Part shown: positions 11,357 to 24,200 of the stretch, piece after piece
How positions within the stretch are numbered: the first letter of the stretch is position 1
How the letters are laid out: each line of letters begins with the position of its first letter
NCBI GenBank assembly: GCA_002914845.1
Contig: JXTC01000106.1
Coordinates: forward strand, 325,056-389,055
DNA length: 64,000 nucleotides
Source: Trema orientale
Lineage: Eukaryota; Streptophyta; Magnoliopsida; Rosales; Cannabaceae
Direction of reading: 5' to 3'
The notes under the pieces: model-generated
Database searches by the model: none
What the model was told of the DNA's origin: nothing
What the model saw: only the letters and a program-made list of their open reading frames with translations
Program-made: the position numbers and the translations under genes

Positions 11357-11755
11357 TAGTAAGTAATTAAGATACTTTGTTAGGAGTAGTTGATACGAGT
11401 TAGTTTAGTTCAAGAGGAGTAAATCTCAATGTCAATTTTTCTATATTCATCATTGTCCAAATTAGATCTATAATCTCACTATATGTATATGTATTAGCGT
11501 TATATGATCATAACACAAGCTTATTATAAATGTGGGACCATATCAGGTTATGACAACCAAAACAGACAAACAAGTGAAAACAGAAAGCATCAAAATAAAC
11601 ACAATAACCCTTGGCCAACAAAAATAAAAATCAAAACAAAACAATAAAGTTTAAGAAAAGGAAAGGCAGAAAATAAAATCCAACACAGATAACATTGTCT
11701 GAGGAAAATTGACAACTATTTCCCCAAGTGATGATAAATTCTACTTGGACATAGC
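11357..11755. other. Intergenic sequence
   Basis: AT-rich spacer between LTR copy A and the last exon of the PLAC8 relic. It probably includes that relic's 3' untranslated region. I see no other feature. Confidence 0.4.
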
Positions 11756-13327
11756 TTAAATATTAGGAGGAAGATCCAATGTTCCATCTTTACACTCTTC
11801 TCCCTCTCCCTGTTGTTGAGCAAGGTTTCGTTTCCATCCTGCAAGACAACAATATCCCCCCAAAATTGAGTTTTCAGCAATAAAACAATCCATTTTTTAT
11901 AAAAGGCTTTGATTGATTAGAACCCCACAAGTAATGTTCAAAGATTTGACATAAAAGCCGGAAAAAATAATACAAATAATTCTTAGTGTAAATGTCACGC
12001 CCCACACCCGAAGACGTGCGCCGCATACCCATAAGGCAAAAGCCCATAGGCATGCAAGGCATCTTTCTATAAACCAATATAATTAAGAATATTTAATCTC
12101 CAATAAATATCAATGTATAATATAAAATTCAACAACTCTTATAAAGTCTCCAAATATTCAAAATAAACATTATATAATAGAAACTATAATCCAATAAATT
12201 CAAGATGATCAACCTTCCAGGTCTTTACATTTCCTCAATCAAGATGAAGAAATTCCTCTCTTTGAACCATGCACCTTAATTACTACTAAATATGTTCTCC
12301 ATTAATCATACCTCTTAACTGACGATCTTTAAAACTTGGGAGGGAAAAATAAAAGAGTGAGCTAGAAGCCCAGTAAATAATCAGTAACCTTAACTAGCTG
12401 GATTAAGTATATATATCCTTTGAAAAGATTAAATCACATATTTCAAAACAAAATCAATTTCAAAATATAATAATTTTCTGATAATCAAATGAGATTGTTT
12501 GAAAGTCACTTTAACAAATACATGAAGTAGGTTTTCAAAATTTGTCGTTTCATTCTCATTCAATAATCAGTAACACTTTCAAATCACTTCTCAATAGTTT
12601 TTGGCGACTATGGCCACACTTAACCCCTGTGACTAGGTCCACATTTACTACAATTAGCCCTTGTAACCAGGTTCATATTTACTACATTTGACCCATGTAG
12701 TTAGGTCCATATTTACTACATTTAACCCCTGTAGCTAGGTCCACATTCAGTACGTTCCGTCCACATATAACTCCTGCGGAATGGGTCCACATTGCATAGT
12801 CACTGAAGAGAGTTTCAAAACACATTCATATAGAATAACAGTTCATAAATAATTTCACTTTTCTCATTACATCACTGTAATTATTCTAAAACAATTTTCA
12901 TATAACAATATTCAATAACAATTTCATATACTTGATCCTTATTTTGGTATAAATAATTATCAAATAAACTCAGAATACTTTTTCAGAAAAGTGATTATTT
13001 TAGTAAAACAATGTTCTTTCAATAGATTAACTCATTTTGTAATAAACCAGTGCTCCATGGCCTTCCAATCAGATGGCTCTTGTCTGTTTGATACTTGGAA
13101 GACACAGACGAGAGACTTCGTTCTCCGGTTGGTGGAACTTCTTGGTCAGTGAAAGAGCCATGAATGGCTTCTCCTTCCCCACTTGGTGGAATTTCCTCTC
13201 GCTGGGATTGATAGTACTCCGTACACATCGAGTGGTCCACATGTTCTCCAGTTTGTGTAATCTCCAAGTCCTCACGAGAGTCTTCTGTGGTATGCATTTT
13301 GGCACTTGACATAGTATTTCTACTCAT
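11756..13327 (-). pseudogene. PLAC8/plant cadmium resistance-like gene relic
   Basis: Two separated pieces of a PLAC8-family gene lie in the right order on the minus strand. The first exon runs from ATG 13327 to about 13041 and ends ...[10 protein letters not shown], just before where relatives continue FDC. The last exon is 11756-11838, after the acceptor gtcttgcag, reading WKRNLAQQQGEGEEC...LPPNI-stop. This matches the last exon of the intact gene at 14496-14587 ([11 protein letters not shown]...). The two middle exons, which hold the cysteine-rich membrane core, are absent, and their place is taken by an LTR fragment (11993-13040). The product would lack the domain, so I call it a pseudogene. 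It is a tandem duplicate of the next gene, since the 5' flanks are also similar. Confidence 0.8.
11993..13040. mobile_element. Truncated inverted copy of the LTR (copy B)
   Basis: It starts with the intact end TGTCACGCCCCACACC and follows copy A in reverse complement to about position 10330 of that copy, including the tandem repeats. It then fades out in exon 1 of the PLAC8 relic. The missing end and the missing exons together point to an insertion with deletion, or to a later rearrangement. Confidence 0.7.
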
Positions 13328-14495
13328 TTATCAGATGAATTTATAGGCGAAACTATGACAGTAAAGGTCTTTTCTGTGTATCCAAAGATCTTCTTAATAA
13401 GCACATTATGTATAAGCAAACTATTACACTTCTAAAGTCTTTTCTGTACATTCAAAGATCCTAGTGACTATAAAAGCCATCTGATTCTTATGTACATTAG
13501 GAAGAGCAACGATATTTGGCTCCCAAAGTACATCATTCGGCCGCGTCTCTGCAAGTCAGAACTTAGAACCAGCTAGCTTGATAGCGTTGCCCCTTGTATT
13601 ACCTCTTCTAAAGCTGCAAAAAACAACCAAAGTCTCCAATTTGTATTAAACATATGAATTTTGATAGAGCTGAAAGCCTGATTGAGTGTTTAAATGCACC
13701 AAACTTGTTGTTGGGTAAATGACTCTTCCACTTTAATTAAGGTAACGAAATAGACACATATGCATGTATGATATTACGTTTTTTAAGTCTTTGGGATATT
13801 AGAACCAATGTATGTTTCAGAGTTAATATATAGTAGTCTTTAGTAATCTGTTTTACCGGGTTTGACTTTGTTTTATGTATCAGCTAATTCACGACCTACA
13901 TCCTACTTTCCGGTTTAGAAAGATTTTTCCAGGAAAGTTTTTTCCTACTTCCCTTTTTGGACCCCACATGAGCAAGTGATCTTGTTCTACAATTGTTAAT
14001 TTTTCTCAACGTGTTCGTTCTCGTACCACAATTGTACTAGTAGACGGTGGGAACAAGACTGTATTTTATTCGAGTTTACCGTATTTTGAGTAAAAAATGT
14101 ACAAAAAACTTAGCTTAGTTGTGGCCGCCCATGCCATGTGTACATGATCATAAGGCTAGTATAAAATATTACCTCTTTACTTTTTTAATAATTTCTGCAC
14201 GTTATATAAGGAATAAACAAATGTATCACCGGATTTTTGCTTGAGCTAGCTCTAAAGGTCAACGAAGATGTTTCAATAATAATAAGCAAATTGCTTCTAA
14301 TCCTTCAAACCCGACAGAGTAGTCGCAATCTTATCATCAACATCGTATCCAAATACAGGGAATCACAAGCATTGAAATATAACTCTCAGCCAAAAAAGAG
14401 AACAAATGTATAATAATAATTTAAAAAAATTTGAAAAAGAAAAAAAAAACACACAAGAATCCAGACACTCTTTTGCTTGTTGTTTAAGTAACTTT
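13328..14495. other. Spacer between the two PLAC8 genes
   Basis: It contains the 5' flank of the relic: the tcttttctgtacattcaaag stretch near 13440 resembles 34617-34650, upstream of the intact gene's first exon. It probably also holds the 3' end of the intact gene. No other coding sequence is supported. Confidence 0.45.
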
Positions 14496-15297
14496 TCACT
14501 TAGACATGGCTTGAGCTGGAGGTGGAATGTCCACTGTTTGATCTTGATGGTGTTGTCCCTGTTGTTGGGCAAGGATTCCATTCCATCCTGCAATATAAGT
14601 GTTTTCACTTTATTATAGAGAGAGAACCATTAAATACTAACGGGAAGAATTAAAGTGTTGTATTTAAGTATAAATGTACGTACCTAGAGCAGGGTCAAGT
14701 TTTCTGTTTTTGAGCTCTCTGAATTCCTGACAAAGGGAACAGCAGGAGCAAAAGACATGGGAGATCACATCAGTATATGGAGCTTCTACCAAACCATATT
14801 TTGTCCTCAGCTTTGTTCTATATTTTGATCCCATTATCCATTGAGAACATAAGGCAGGCATCATCAATAAGTAAATGAAGCTTCCCAAATGGCAAGCTGC
14901 AGTAGCAAAAAGACTTTGATGTTTCAAAATTAAAATTTATTATATCAATAAGCAGACATCTTAGCGCTTGTGGAAAGAGAAGGGATTTCAATGGGACGGC
15001 AACCGATTTGGGCCACTTTTCAAGATGATTTTTTTAGGAGTTGCCATTTTAACTATGACCGGTAATAGACTAATAGTGAGCATTGTTATTGACCGGTCAT
15101 AGTTTAAATGACTATTCCTAAAAGAAAATATTCTGAAAAATAGTCTTAAAAGGTCATTTTACTTCGAAATGGTCCTATTACAGTCTATTTTGCAAAAGAT
15201 AAAGAAGACAGGAATTTAATTTTACCCATTTCTCCACTATCTAGTACTTCTGCAATCTGCCCAAATGTCACACATGGTAAAAATGCTGTCATAACGG
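14496..15297 (-). CDS. PLAC8-family gene, exons 2-4
   Basis: This is the 3' part of the split gene. Exon 2 (15226-15297) carries [17 protein letters not shown]. Exon 3 (14684-14896) carries the membrane stretch and the second cysteine cluster. Exon 4 (14496-14587) gives the short tail ending QAMSK-stop. If transcription from exon 1 no longer crosses the retroelement, these exons could be read only from a cryptic or element-derived promoter, and no ATG suited to a full domain lies in them. Confidence 0.85.
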
Positions 15298-18200
15298 CTG
15301 CCAAAATTCAAAAATCGTATAATCAGACTGGTCATTTTGCAAACACTATGACATATAACCATTAATAAGTATGTGTACATATATATATTGATGGTTAGCT
15401 TTATCAGATTAAGGTTCATAAGTGTTCAATTAAAATAATTATATGAACAAGAAGATTCAAGCACTTGGGCACCATAGTGAGATTGCATACATTCCCTTTG
15501 ATCAACATGTTGAGCTTTAATCTACAGTTTGTTCCCGGGTAAATTCCTAATTCACATTCAAAATGGATTAGTTTTGTTAGATGCTAAGATAAATTGATGG
15601 AATTGTATAATGATGGTTTAAGAGTTTTTATTTGTTCTGATTTGAAGTATTAATATCCTATTATACGGATATTATCTAAGGGCGTTAAAGTGAGGACTTA
15701 TGTGCAAAGTTGAAAGAGCTCTTGAGTCACTGTTTTATGCAGACTCAACAAGGGTGATACTAGCTGGTTTTGCTGCTTTGGGACACGGTTTTGAGGTGAA
15801 ACCGTTTAGGTGTCAATGGCTGAGTAAATCTCTAGAGAATATACAGAATTTAAGAGAATTTTCAGCAAAATAGGATGGAATTTTGTAGCTGATTTTGTGA
15901 AAAACCGGCTGCAGTACCTGGTTTTTAACAAACTAAACAGAAACAGCTTGCTACTTGGCAAGGCTGTCTCACTCTAATCATTGCAGAATATTCCTTGTCC
16001 CCTGCTGTAATGATTGCTATTTAATGCTATAAAAGGAACTGAAATTCCTTCTGCAAAGGGGAGAGGACGTTGGCCTATCTTTTCAGCTTGCATTCTGCTC
16101 TAAAAATATATACATTCTTCTCTCTGTCTTCTGATTTTAAGTACTAATATCCCTCAGAAGTTGACAGCCACTCATACACTAAAAAAAAATCCCTTCGCCC
16201 GATTACCTAAATACACTCCCTAAATATTATATATATCAGTTTTGGTAACTAATTTCATTATTACAGCCTCATACTACCATTTTAATATCATACCGGCCAC
16301 CAATAAATGCTGTTTTTCATGATTCATTATATGATCAGTCTATTTTTCATGCATGCAATAGCTATGGGTTTGATCTACTCTTCGGACTAAGTGTCCTTAA
16401 GCTAAGTTCTCTTTTCCCTTCCTATTTTTATCCTATATATATGCATGTATATACCATATGCTTTAAAAACCAAAAGCTGATCATATTATACTAAGGCACA
16501 CATCTTTAATATAATTATTAAATCTTCGTGCCTAATGTATTCAATCAAGCTCATTTCAGTGGCTGATCAAGTTTTTGATCACTACTGAGTAGAGCAATAT
16601 TTTCACTTTTGAAACAACCATCTATTCATGAGCATCTGAATTTCAAACTTTCGTTGCATTTGAAGAACTTTGTGAAGATTGAGCCATCCAAAGGCCCCAT
16701 TCACTATTTTCGTGGAAATTTTCTTTCAAGTATTTCTAAAAGTATTATTTTTACTCTTTGCTTGTTGTTATGTATAATTTTCAAGTCTATTAGTTCTGTT
16801 GGTTATTAAAATATTCATATAGTTTATCTAAAAATCTATCTAAATCATATATCCTCGAATTTTATGCTCAATTATGATATATTATGTTGTCTTAATCTTT
16901 GAGTAACTAGCAAGTAATCACATATCTTCAAAAATCAAAATTTACCACGAACATACATAAAAAGGCGACTCCACTAGGGATGGCCATGGAAGACTAATTC
17001 TTCTCAGTTTTTATAAAGTTCTGTTTGCATTATTATCATTATCTGCATATAGGAGTCTTAAGAACTTTAGTTTCTTTCCCTGGTGTCAATCTTTTTCTTT
17101 ATTCAAGAGAGAAGGATGGTGAATCCTCCAAATCCACCTCCACCTCCTCGTTTTCCACCACCACCTTTATTACCTACGACTTCTACAGCACCTGATCAGC
17201 AAAGTGACCAAATGAGCCAAGTGTTGGCCACGTTGAGATCTTTGCAACAAGAAGTGACGGCCTTGAAAAGTAGGGAGGCAGCGCATAATGGAAATAGCAG
17301 CTCCAATTCTCAAGCTACTCCGTCTATTCACGATGAAGCAGGCCCTAGGGTGATCCAAGCTGGAACCCCTGATGTGGTAACAGCACCTTCAGTTACTCAT
17401 GCTGCACCAGCAGCCCCTGCTGCACCAACTATTCTCCAAAATGTCGTAACTGTAACTACTCCAGGCATGAGCCATGAGTATTTTACTAAAGATGAAATTT
17501 TAGAGATGATGAGAATTGGTTCGACAGACAAGAATTTAAAGAAGATTGATTTCCAACTGCCATATCCATCTCATATTTTGTCAAAGCCCTACACTAAGGA
17601 TTATGTTAATCCTAGGTTCAGGACATTTGATGGCAGAACAGGGAATGCTAAAAAGCATGTAGTTGGTTTCATTGACGATCTTGGAGCTTATGCTGGAGAT
17701 GAAGAATTGAGAATGAGGGAATTTTCTAAATCCCTCACTGGAAGACCATATGATTGGTTCGTTGATCTCCCAGCCAACAGTGTTAAAAGCTGGCCAGACT
17801 TAGTGTCAACTTTCTGTATTAAGCTCTTTGTGGTAGAATCAAAATGCATATTTGCAGACCCGTCTGCAGAATTTCAGAAAGAAAAAGAATCTTTGGTAGC
17901 TTTTGTTAACAGGTTCAAGGAGAAAGCACTGGACTGTAGAGATTCAGTTACTGAACAACAGATGATAGACATGTGTATCAAGAAGATGGATCCTGAATGT
18001 AGGCTTCATATCATGAACCATGTGATCACTAATTTTGCTGAGTTGATGGAAAGAGCCAAGAATACTGAAATTACAATGGCGGAAGTTGAAAGAAAACACA
18101 AAGCAAAAAATAGTTTGACATCAACCAGCAATACCTTAGAGTAAGCCTTTTCTGAACAAAAGGAAGAGAGAGGTATCAGTAATTGAAAAAGCTCGAAAGA

Positions 18201-21200
18201 ATCCACAACAAGTGCCGCCAGAAATACCCCTTGAAAAGAAAAAGATAGAAGCCCTAGTAAAAGCTTGGCTTGAAGATGGTGCATTAAAGAATTTTCCTAT
18301 GGGCAAACCTCCTACTCAAGAAGAAAAGAGAAACCCGAAATACTGTTTGTATCATAAGAAAGTGATACACTCAACAGCTGATTGTTATGTTGTTAGGAGA
18401 GTTTTTCACTCCAAAGTCAATAAAGAAGAGATTGTCAAGACTCAAGAGGCTGACACTAATCCATTCCCAAAACATAATGAAAAAGGGCAAGTCATGACAT
18501 GTACTGCTGTAGAAGAAATTGAACCAGCAGAAAAAGGAAAAGCAAAGATCGATGAACTTGAAGAGAGTGATGTCAACACAGAATTCCTGATAAAGTCAAA
18601 AGTATTTAAGACTTTATTTGATACGTTGGAGTTTAGTGATGAAGCAAGAAATAAAGCTGCCCAGGCCATTCTGGAGGTATCAAATGAGTATGGGCCCCAA
18701 TGTTGTATAGCTGGAAAAACTTTGAGGAAAATGTCGAGACAAAAAGAAGATGCTATAAATTTCTCAAGAAAGGATTCGCAAGTCTTGAACTTCAGTCATA
18801 ACAAACCCTTGTATGTGGAAGTTATGGTGAATGAACTGAAGTTTAAAAGGGCACTTGTGGATAATGGATCATCAGTCAACATAATACCTTGGCAAACTTT
18901 TAAGGCAACTGGAATTCCTGAAAATAGACTTGTAACCCAAGCAACCCCTTTGGTTACTTTTGCCTCGAATGCTTATGTTACAAAAGGACATGTCAATGTT
19001 AACTTGCAAGTTGGACTCATCAGAGCACCCACAAAGTTTTATGTGATCGAAGCTGATGTGTCTTATCACCTATTGCTCGGAAGGCCCTGGATTCATCATA
19101 ATTATGTGGTACCGTCCATATTGCATCAGTGTCTTAAAGCCATAAAAGGAAAAAAGGAAATTCTCATTCCTGCTACTAAAGCTCCATTCTCACAAGAAGA
19201 AGTACATTGGGTTGAAACTGCCTTCTTTGATGAGATAGCTAACAGTGTTAATGAAACAAGACCATGTGGAGTTTCTTTAACTTCACAAGATGACGAAGAA
19301 AGAAGCTTTTCTACCAGTCCTCAAATAGAAACAAACCTGGTAGAGGAAGAACCCGTTGTCAAGAGAATTAGACTCCCGAATGGGAGAATTGCCTACAAGT
19401 TATGAAGGGACGGCGAGGTCAGCAATGACCTCACGAGAATGATGGGAGAAAAGGGCAAATTTGAAGAAAGAAATAAAAAGGGGATAGAAAGAATTGAGGC
19501 AATCCCTTTAGCACTAGAGAAATTACAGGATGAACCGAGGAATACTCAGGGGAAACTTAAGAAAGTAAATTTAGGAAATGAGGGAGAAGAAAAATCGACA
19601 TTCGTTGCTGAAGGATTAGAAGCAGAATTTGAAGCAGCCTTGATCGGTCTACTAAGAGAATACAAGGATGTGTTTGCCTGGACATATGAAGATATGCCAG
19701 GTCTCAACACCAAATTGATTACTCATAAATTGGCTGTTAACCCCACTCTCAAGCCTGTGAAGCAGACGGCTAGAAATTTCAACAATCACATCCAAGCTCA
19801 GATTAAGAAGGAATTGGAAAAGTTGATAGAAGCAGGGTTCATCAAACCTTGTAAACATCCTGTGTGGCTGGCTAATATTGTGCCAGTAAGGAAAAAGAAT
19901 GGATAAATACAGATTTGCATAGATTTTAGAGATCTCAATAAAGCTTGTCCAAAGGATGATTTTCCTTTGCCTAATTTGGACATACTTATTGATGCTACAG
20001 CAAATCATGAGATATTTTCATTCATGGATGGCTTTAGTGGGTACAATCAAATTAAGATGGATCCAGAGGATGCTGAGAAGACTGCATTTAGGACTCCATT
20101 TGGAAATTTTTACTACACAGTAATGCCATTTGGATTAAAAAATGCAGGGGCTACCTATCAAAGGGCCATAATGGTTATTTTTCATGACATCATCCATGAC
20201 TGTGTAGAAGATTATGTAGATGACTTGGTAGTGAAATCAAGAAAGAAAGAGCAACACCTAGATCACCTAAGAAAGGTTTTCAACAGATGTAGGAAATATG
20301 ATTTGAAGATGAACCCTTTAAAGTGTGCATTTGGGGTAACAGAAGGAAAATTCTTGGGATTTGTGGTGCATAAAGGCGGAATCAGAATTGATGAAGATAA
20401 AACTAAAGGTATATTGGAGCTGAAGCCAACACAAAACCTTAAACAAATCAGAGAATTCATAGGAAAAATTTCTTATCTTAGGAGATTCATTCCTGCCCTG
20501 GCCTGTATCATTAAGCCATTACATCAGCTCACCAAGAAAAGTGTAGAATACAAGTGGGGGCTTGAACATCAGTGGGCATTTGAGGAAGTTAAGAGAGTCT
20601 TGACTAATCCACAGGTAATGACTGCAACTTTGCCTGATAAAGAATTGCTAGTTTATCTAACTGCCTCAAATGAAGCCATTGGAATCTTAATAGCTCAAGA
20701 ACAGAATGATGTTGAAAGACCAATCTACTATCTTAGTAGACTCCTCAAAGGGCCAGAACAGAATTATTCCATGGCAGATAAGTTATGTACTGCATTGATG
20801 TATGCAGTCCAAAAACTTAGACATTATATGCTTACTCACAAAGTTAGGATAATTACCAGCTCAGATCCAATCAAGCTTATCCTACAAAAGCCTGTTTTGG
20901 CTGGAAAGTATGCCAAGTGGATGCTTATGTTGAGTGAGTTAGATATAACTGTTGAAAAACCTAAGGTTATTAAAAGTCAAGCTCTGGTTGACCTTCTGAA
21001 ATATGCCAAGTGCTCTAAAGAATTAGAAGTAATGGAGATTGAAGAAAGTAAAGAGCAGTGGGTACTCTACTTTGATGGAACCTCTGTTAGAAATAAGGGA
21101 AGTGCAGGAATCGTGATTTCAAATGATCAGGGTGAGATTTTCAAGAAAGCAGTAAAGTTAGCTTTTCCTTGCTCAAACAATGAAGCTGAATATGAAGCTT

Positions 21201-24200
21201 TAGCTGTGGGATTGGACTTAGCTAAAGAAATGAAGATTTCTAAACTTAAAATCTATGGGGATTCGAATTTAGTGATTAGGCAATTAAATGGAGACTTTGC
21301 TATTAAAGAGCCTAATCTAGTGAAATACAGGGAGGATGTCCTAGACAGATTAAAAGGATTTGAAAGTTATGAATTAGAGTCCGTACCTCGCTATGAGAAT
21401 AAATATGCAGATGCTTTGGCTACTCTGGTTCTCAAAATGAGAAATACTGAAGAAAAGATGATTCAAATTCCCCTAGAAACTAAAGAAAGGCTAATTGAAG
21501 CTTCACCTCCAGAAAACACCAGGTGGATGCAAGTCATTAAAGCAAAGCTAGAAGACCCTACCCCTCAAGACTACAAAGAGATCAAATCTTTCATGCTCCT
21601 AAACAGCCAGTTGTACAAGAAATTAGGAGACGGGGTACTAGCTAGGTGTGTTTCAAAAGAATTTGGCAGACAGCTGCTGGAGGAGGTTCATGCCAAAGTT
21701 TGTGGGTTACGTGGGCCTATTTTGTCAAGAAGAATTCAGAGATTAGGCTATTTTTGGCCTGAAATGAGAAAGGAAGCTGCTAAACTGCAAAAGAAGTATG
21801 AACAATGTCAACTTATTGTTGACATTAGAGAAAATTACTTTGTGGAAAAGGAAGATTGGAGGCAAAATTACATCAATTATTTGATGTACCACCAACTTCC
21901 TGAAGATCATTCATTGGCTCTTTTGATCAAACAGAAAGCACCAAGATACTTCATGAAAAATGGCCAATTATATAGAAGAAGTTTCTTGGGAAAATTCTTA
22001 AGATGTATTGGTCCTAATGAAATTGAAGAGGTGATGAAAGAAGTTCATGCAGGAGATTGTGGAAGCCATATGGGAGGAAGAAAGCTCTATGAGCAACTCA
22101 TTTCTATGGGGTACTTTTGGCTAACCATGGAATTTGCAAGAAGATGTGAAGCATGTCAAAAGCTTGGCAATTTAATACATGCTCCATCCGTGGAAATGGG
22201 AAGTGTCACTTCTCCTTGGCCATTCCACACATGGTCTCTTGATTTAATTGGAGTAATCACTCCTCCTTCTAGAGGAAAGAAGTGGACATTAGCTGCCACT
22301 GAGAATTTTACTAAGTGGTCAGAAGTAATTTCATTGAGGAAAGCCACTTCAGAAGCTGTGAGGAATTTTGTGTTAGAAAATATTATATGTAGGTTTGGCA
22401 TTCCAAAGAGAATTCTTACAGATAATGGGACGCCATTCATAGGTCAACCTTTTGAATTATTGTTGAAGGAATATCAAATATACCATGCAAAATCAACAAG
22501 GTATTATCCTAAAGGGAATGGAGCAATTGAAGCTTTCAACAGGACGTTGAAATCTATCCTGGGAAAAACAATTCAAGAAGAATCCATCTCTTGGGATGAC
22601 TGTCTGCCTTTGGCATTGTGGGCATACAGAACCACCAAAAGCACAACAACAAAACAAACTCTATTTTCTCTGGTTTATGGAGCAGAAGCAGTGTTGCCCG
22701 TGGAGATTAGTGTTCCTACTGCCAGAATAACCTTGTCAACAAACAAAGAAGAAAATTCTAGAGAATTTGATTTGGAAGCCTTGGAAGAGAAAAGAGATCA
22801 AGTTCAGGAAAAAGTCCAGATTTATCAAAAGAGGATTGCACAAGCTTACAACAAGATGGTCAAACCTAGAATTTTTTAAGAAGGAGACTTGCTTCTAAAA
22901 GCTGTCGATCATGCCATGAAAGGCTTACATGCTCCTAAATTTGCTCCAAAGTGGGAAGGGCCTTATGAAATAGTAAAAGTCAAGCCAACTGGATATTGTG
23001 TTCTCAAAGACTTAGAGACAGGTAAGACTCTATATTCTACTAATTTGAAGCTTGTAAAGAAGTACTACTTGTAATGAATAAAAGTCCAATAATATCATGA
23101 CTGGAGATTGTTTAGAAGAAGTTTGTTTTAGTTATCTTGTCTTGCCTATTGAAGAATTCTAAAAGAAAATTTTAAGAAGGCTCTTAATCTAATGGTTCAA
23201 GCATGTCATACTATAGGATCATAAGAATCCATTTTATTAAAATTTTGTTATGGTGCTTGAACCTATAGGAGCAAGTATACTTAAAGGCAGGTAACTAGCA
23301 ATTTTTCTTATAAAAAGTCCTTAGTAGAATTAAATAATTTACAAATTTGGAAAGCATATGATTATGTGGTTTGGAAGCCTAAGTATTCTAGCATGTAGTC
23401 CCTAAAGCCTAAACATGTTTAAATAATTATCAAGCATGTGATTATGCGGTTCAAAAAACCTAAGCATGCCTAAATCAGATCATTAAACATGTGATTATGG
23501 GCTAAAAAAGGGCTAAAACATGCTGGCATATGATTATGCGGCTTAAAAGCCTAATTATGCTTACAAATAAACTCAAAGTCTTGGAAGCCCCAAGCAATTC
23601 AAAGTCTTAGAAGCCCCAAGCAACTCAAGTCTTGGAAGCCCCAAGCAATTCAAAGTCTTAGAAGCCCCAAGCAATTCAAGTCTTGGAAGCCCCAAGCAAC
23701 TCAAAGTCTTGGAAACCCCAAGCAAAAATATCTTGTCTTCTGTTTTACAGCCCAAAAAAAAAAAAAAAAATACTGGGGACTGATATAGTTATTAGTATCA
23801 GAATTACCAATTCTCTATAGATTGGTGCTGACAGAATGATTTGATATACTCAACAAGGAGGTATGACAATCATATCATAAAGTTTTACTATTCTTCTTAA
23901 AAGGCTAGTAAGCACGATACTTAAAATATTTGAGATATCCATTAAAGTCTAATTTGGAAGAACTTGATGGTATCCTTAAATGTGAAATTCTGACTAGTTG
24001 GTACAAAAGCAATTTTATAAATAGAATCTTAAAAAAAAAAAAAAAAGACATTAGCCAATTTGAGCAAGAACAGGGGACTTAAGAGTTGTATGAGCTTTTA
24101 ATATCCTGGTTACTGATGCTATGTCTTGCATTGATACCAAACTAGAGCTTATAAAACTATTTTTTTAAACAATAGGATTTTACTCACTGTAAAAATTTGG

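Noticed and set aside
23571-23755. CRISPR-like regular repeats
   Set aside because: The units are head to tail without unique spacers, inside a plant retrotransposon. It is a simple tandem array.
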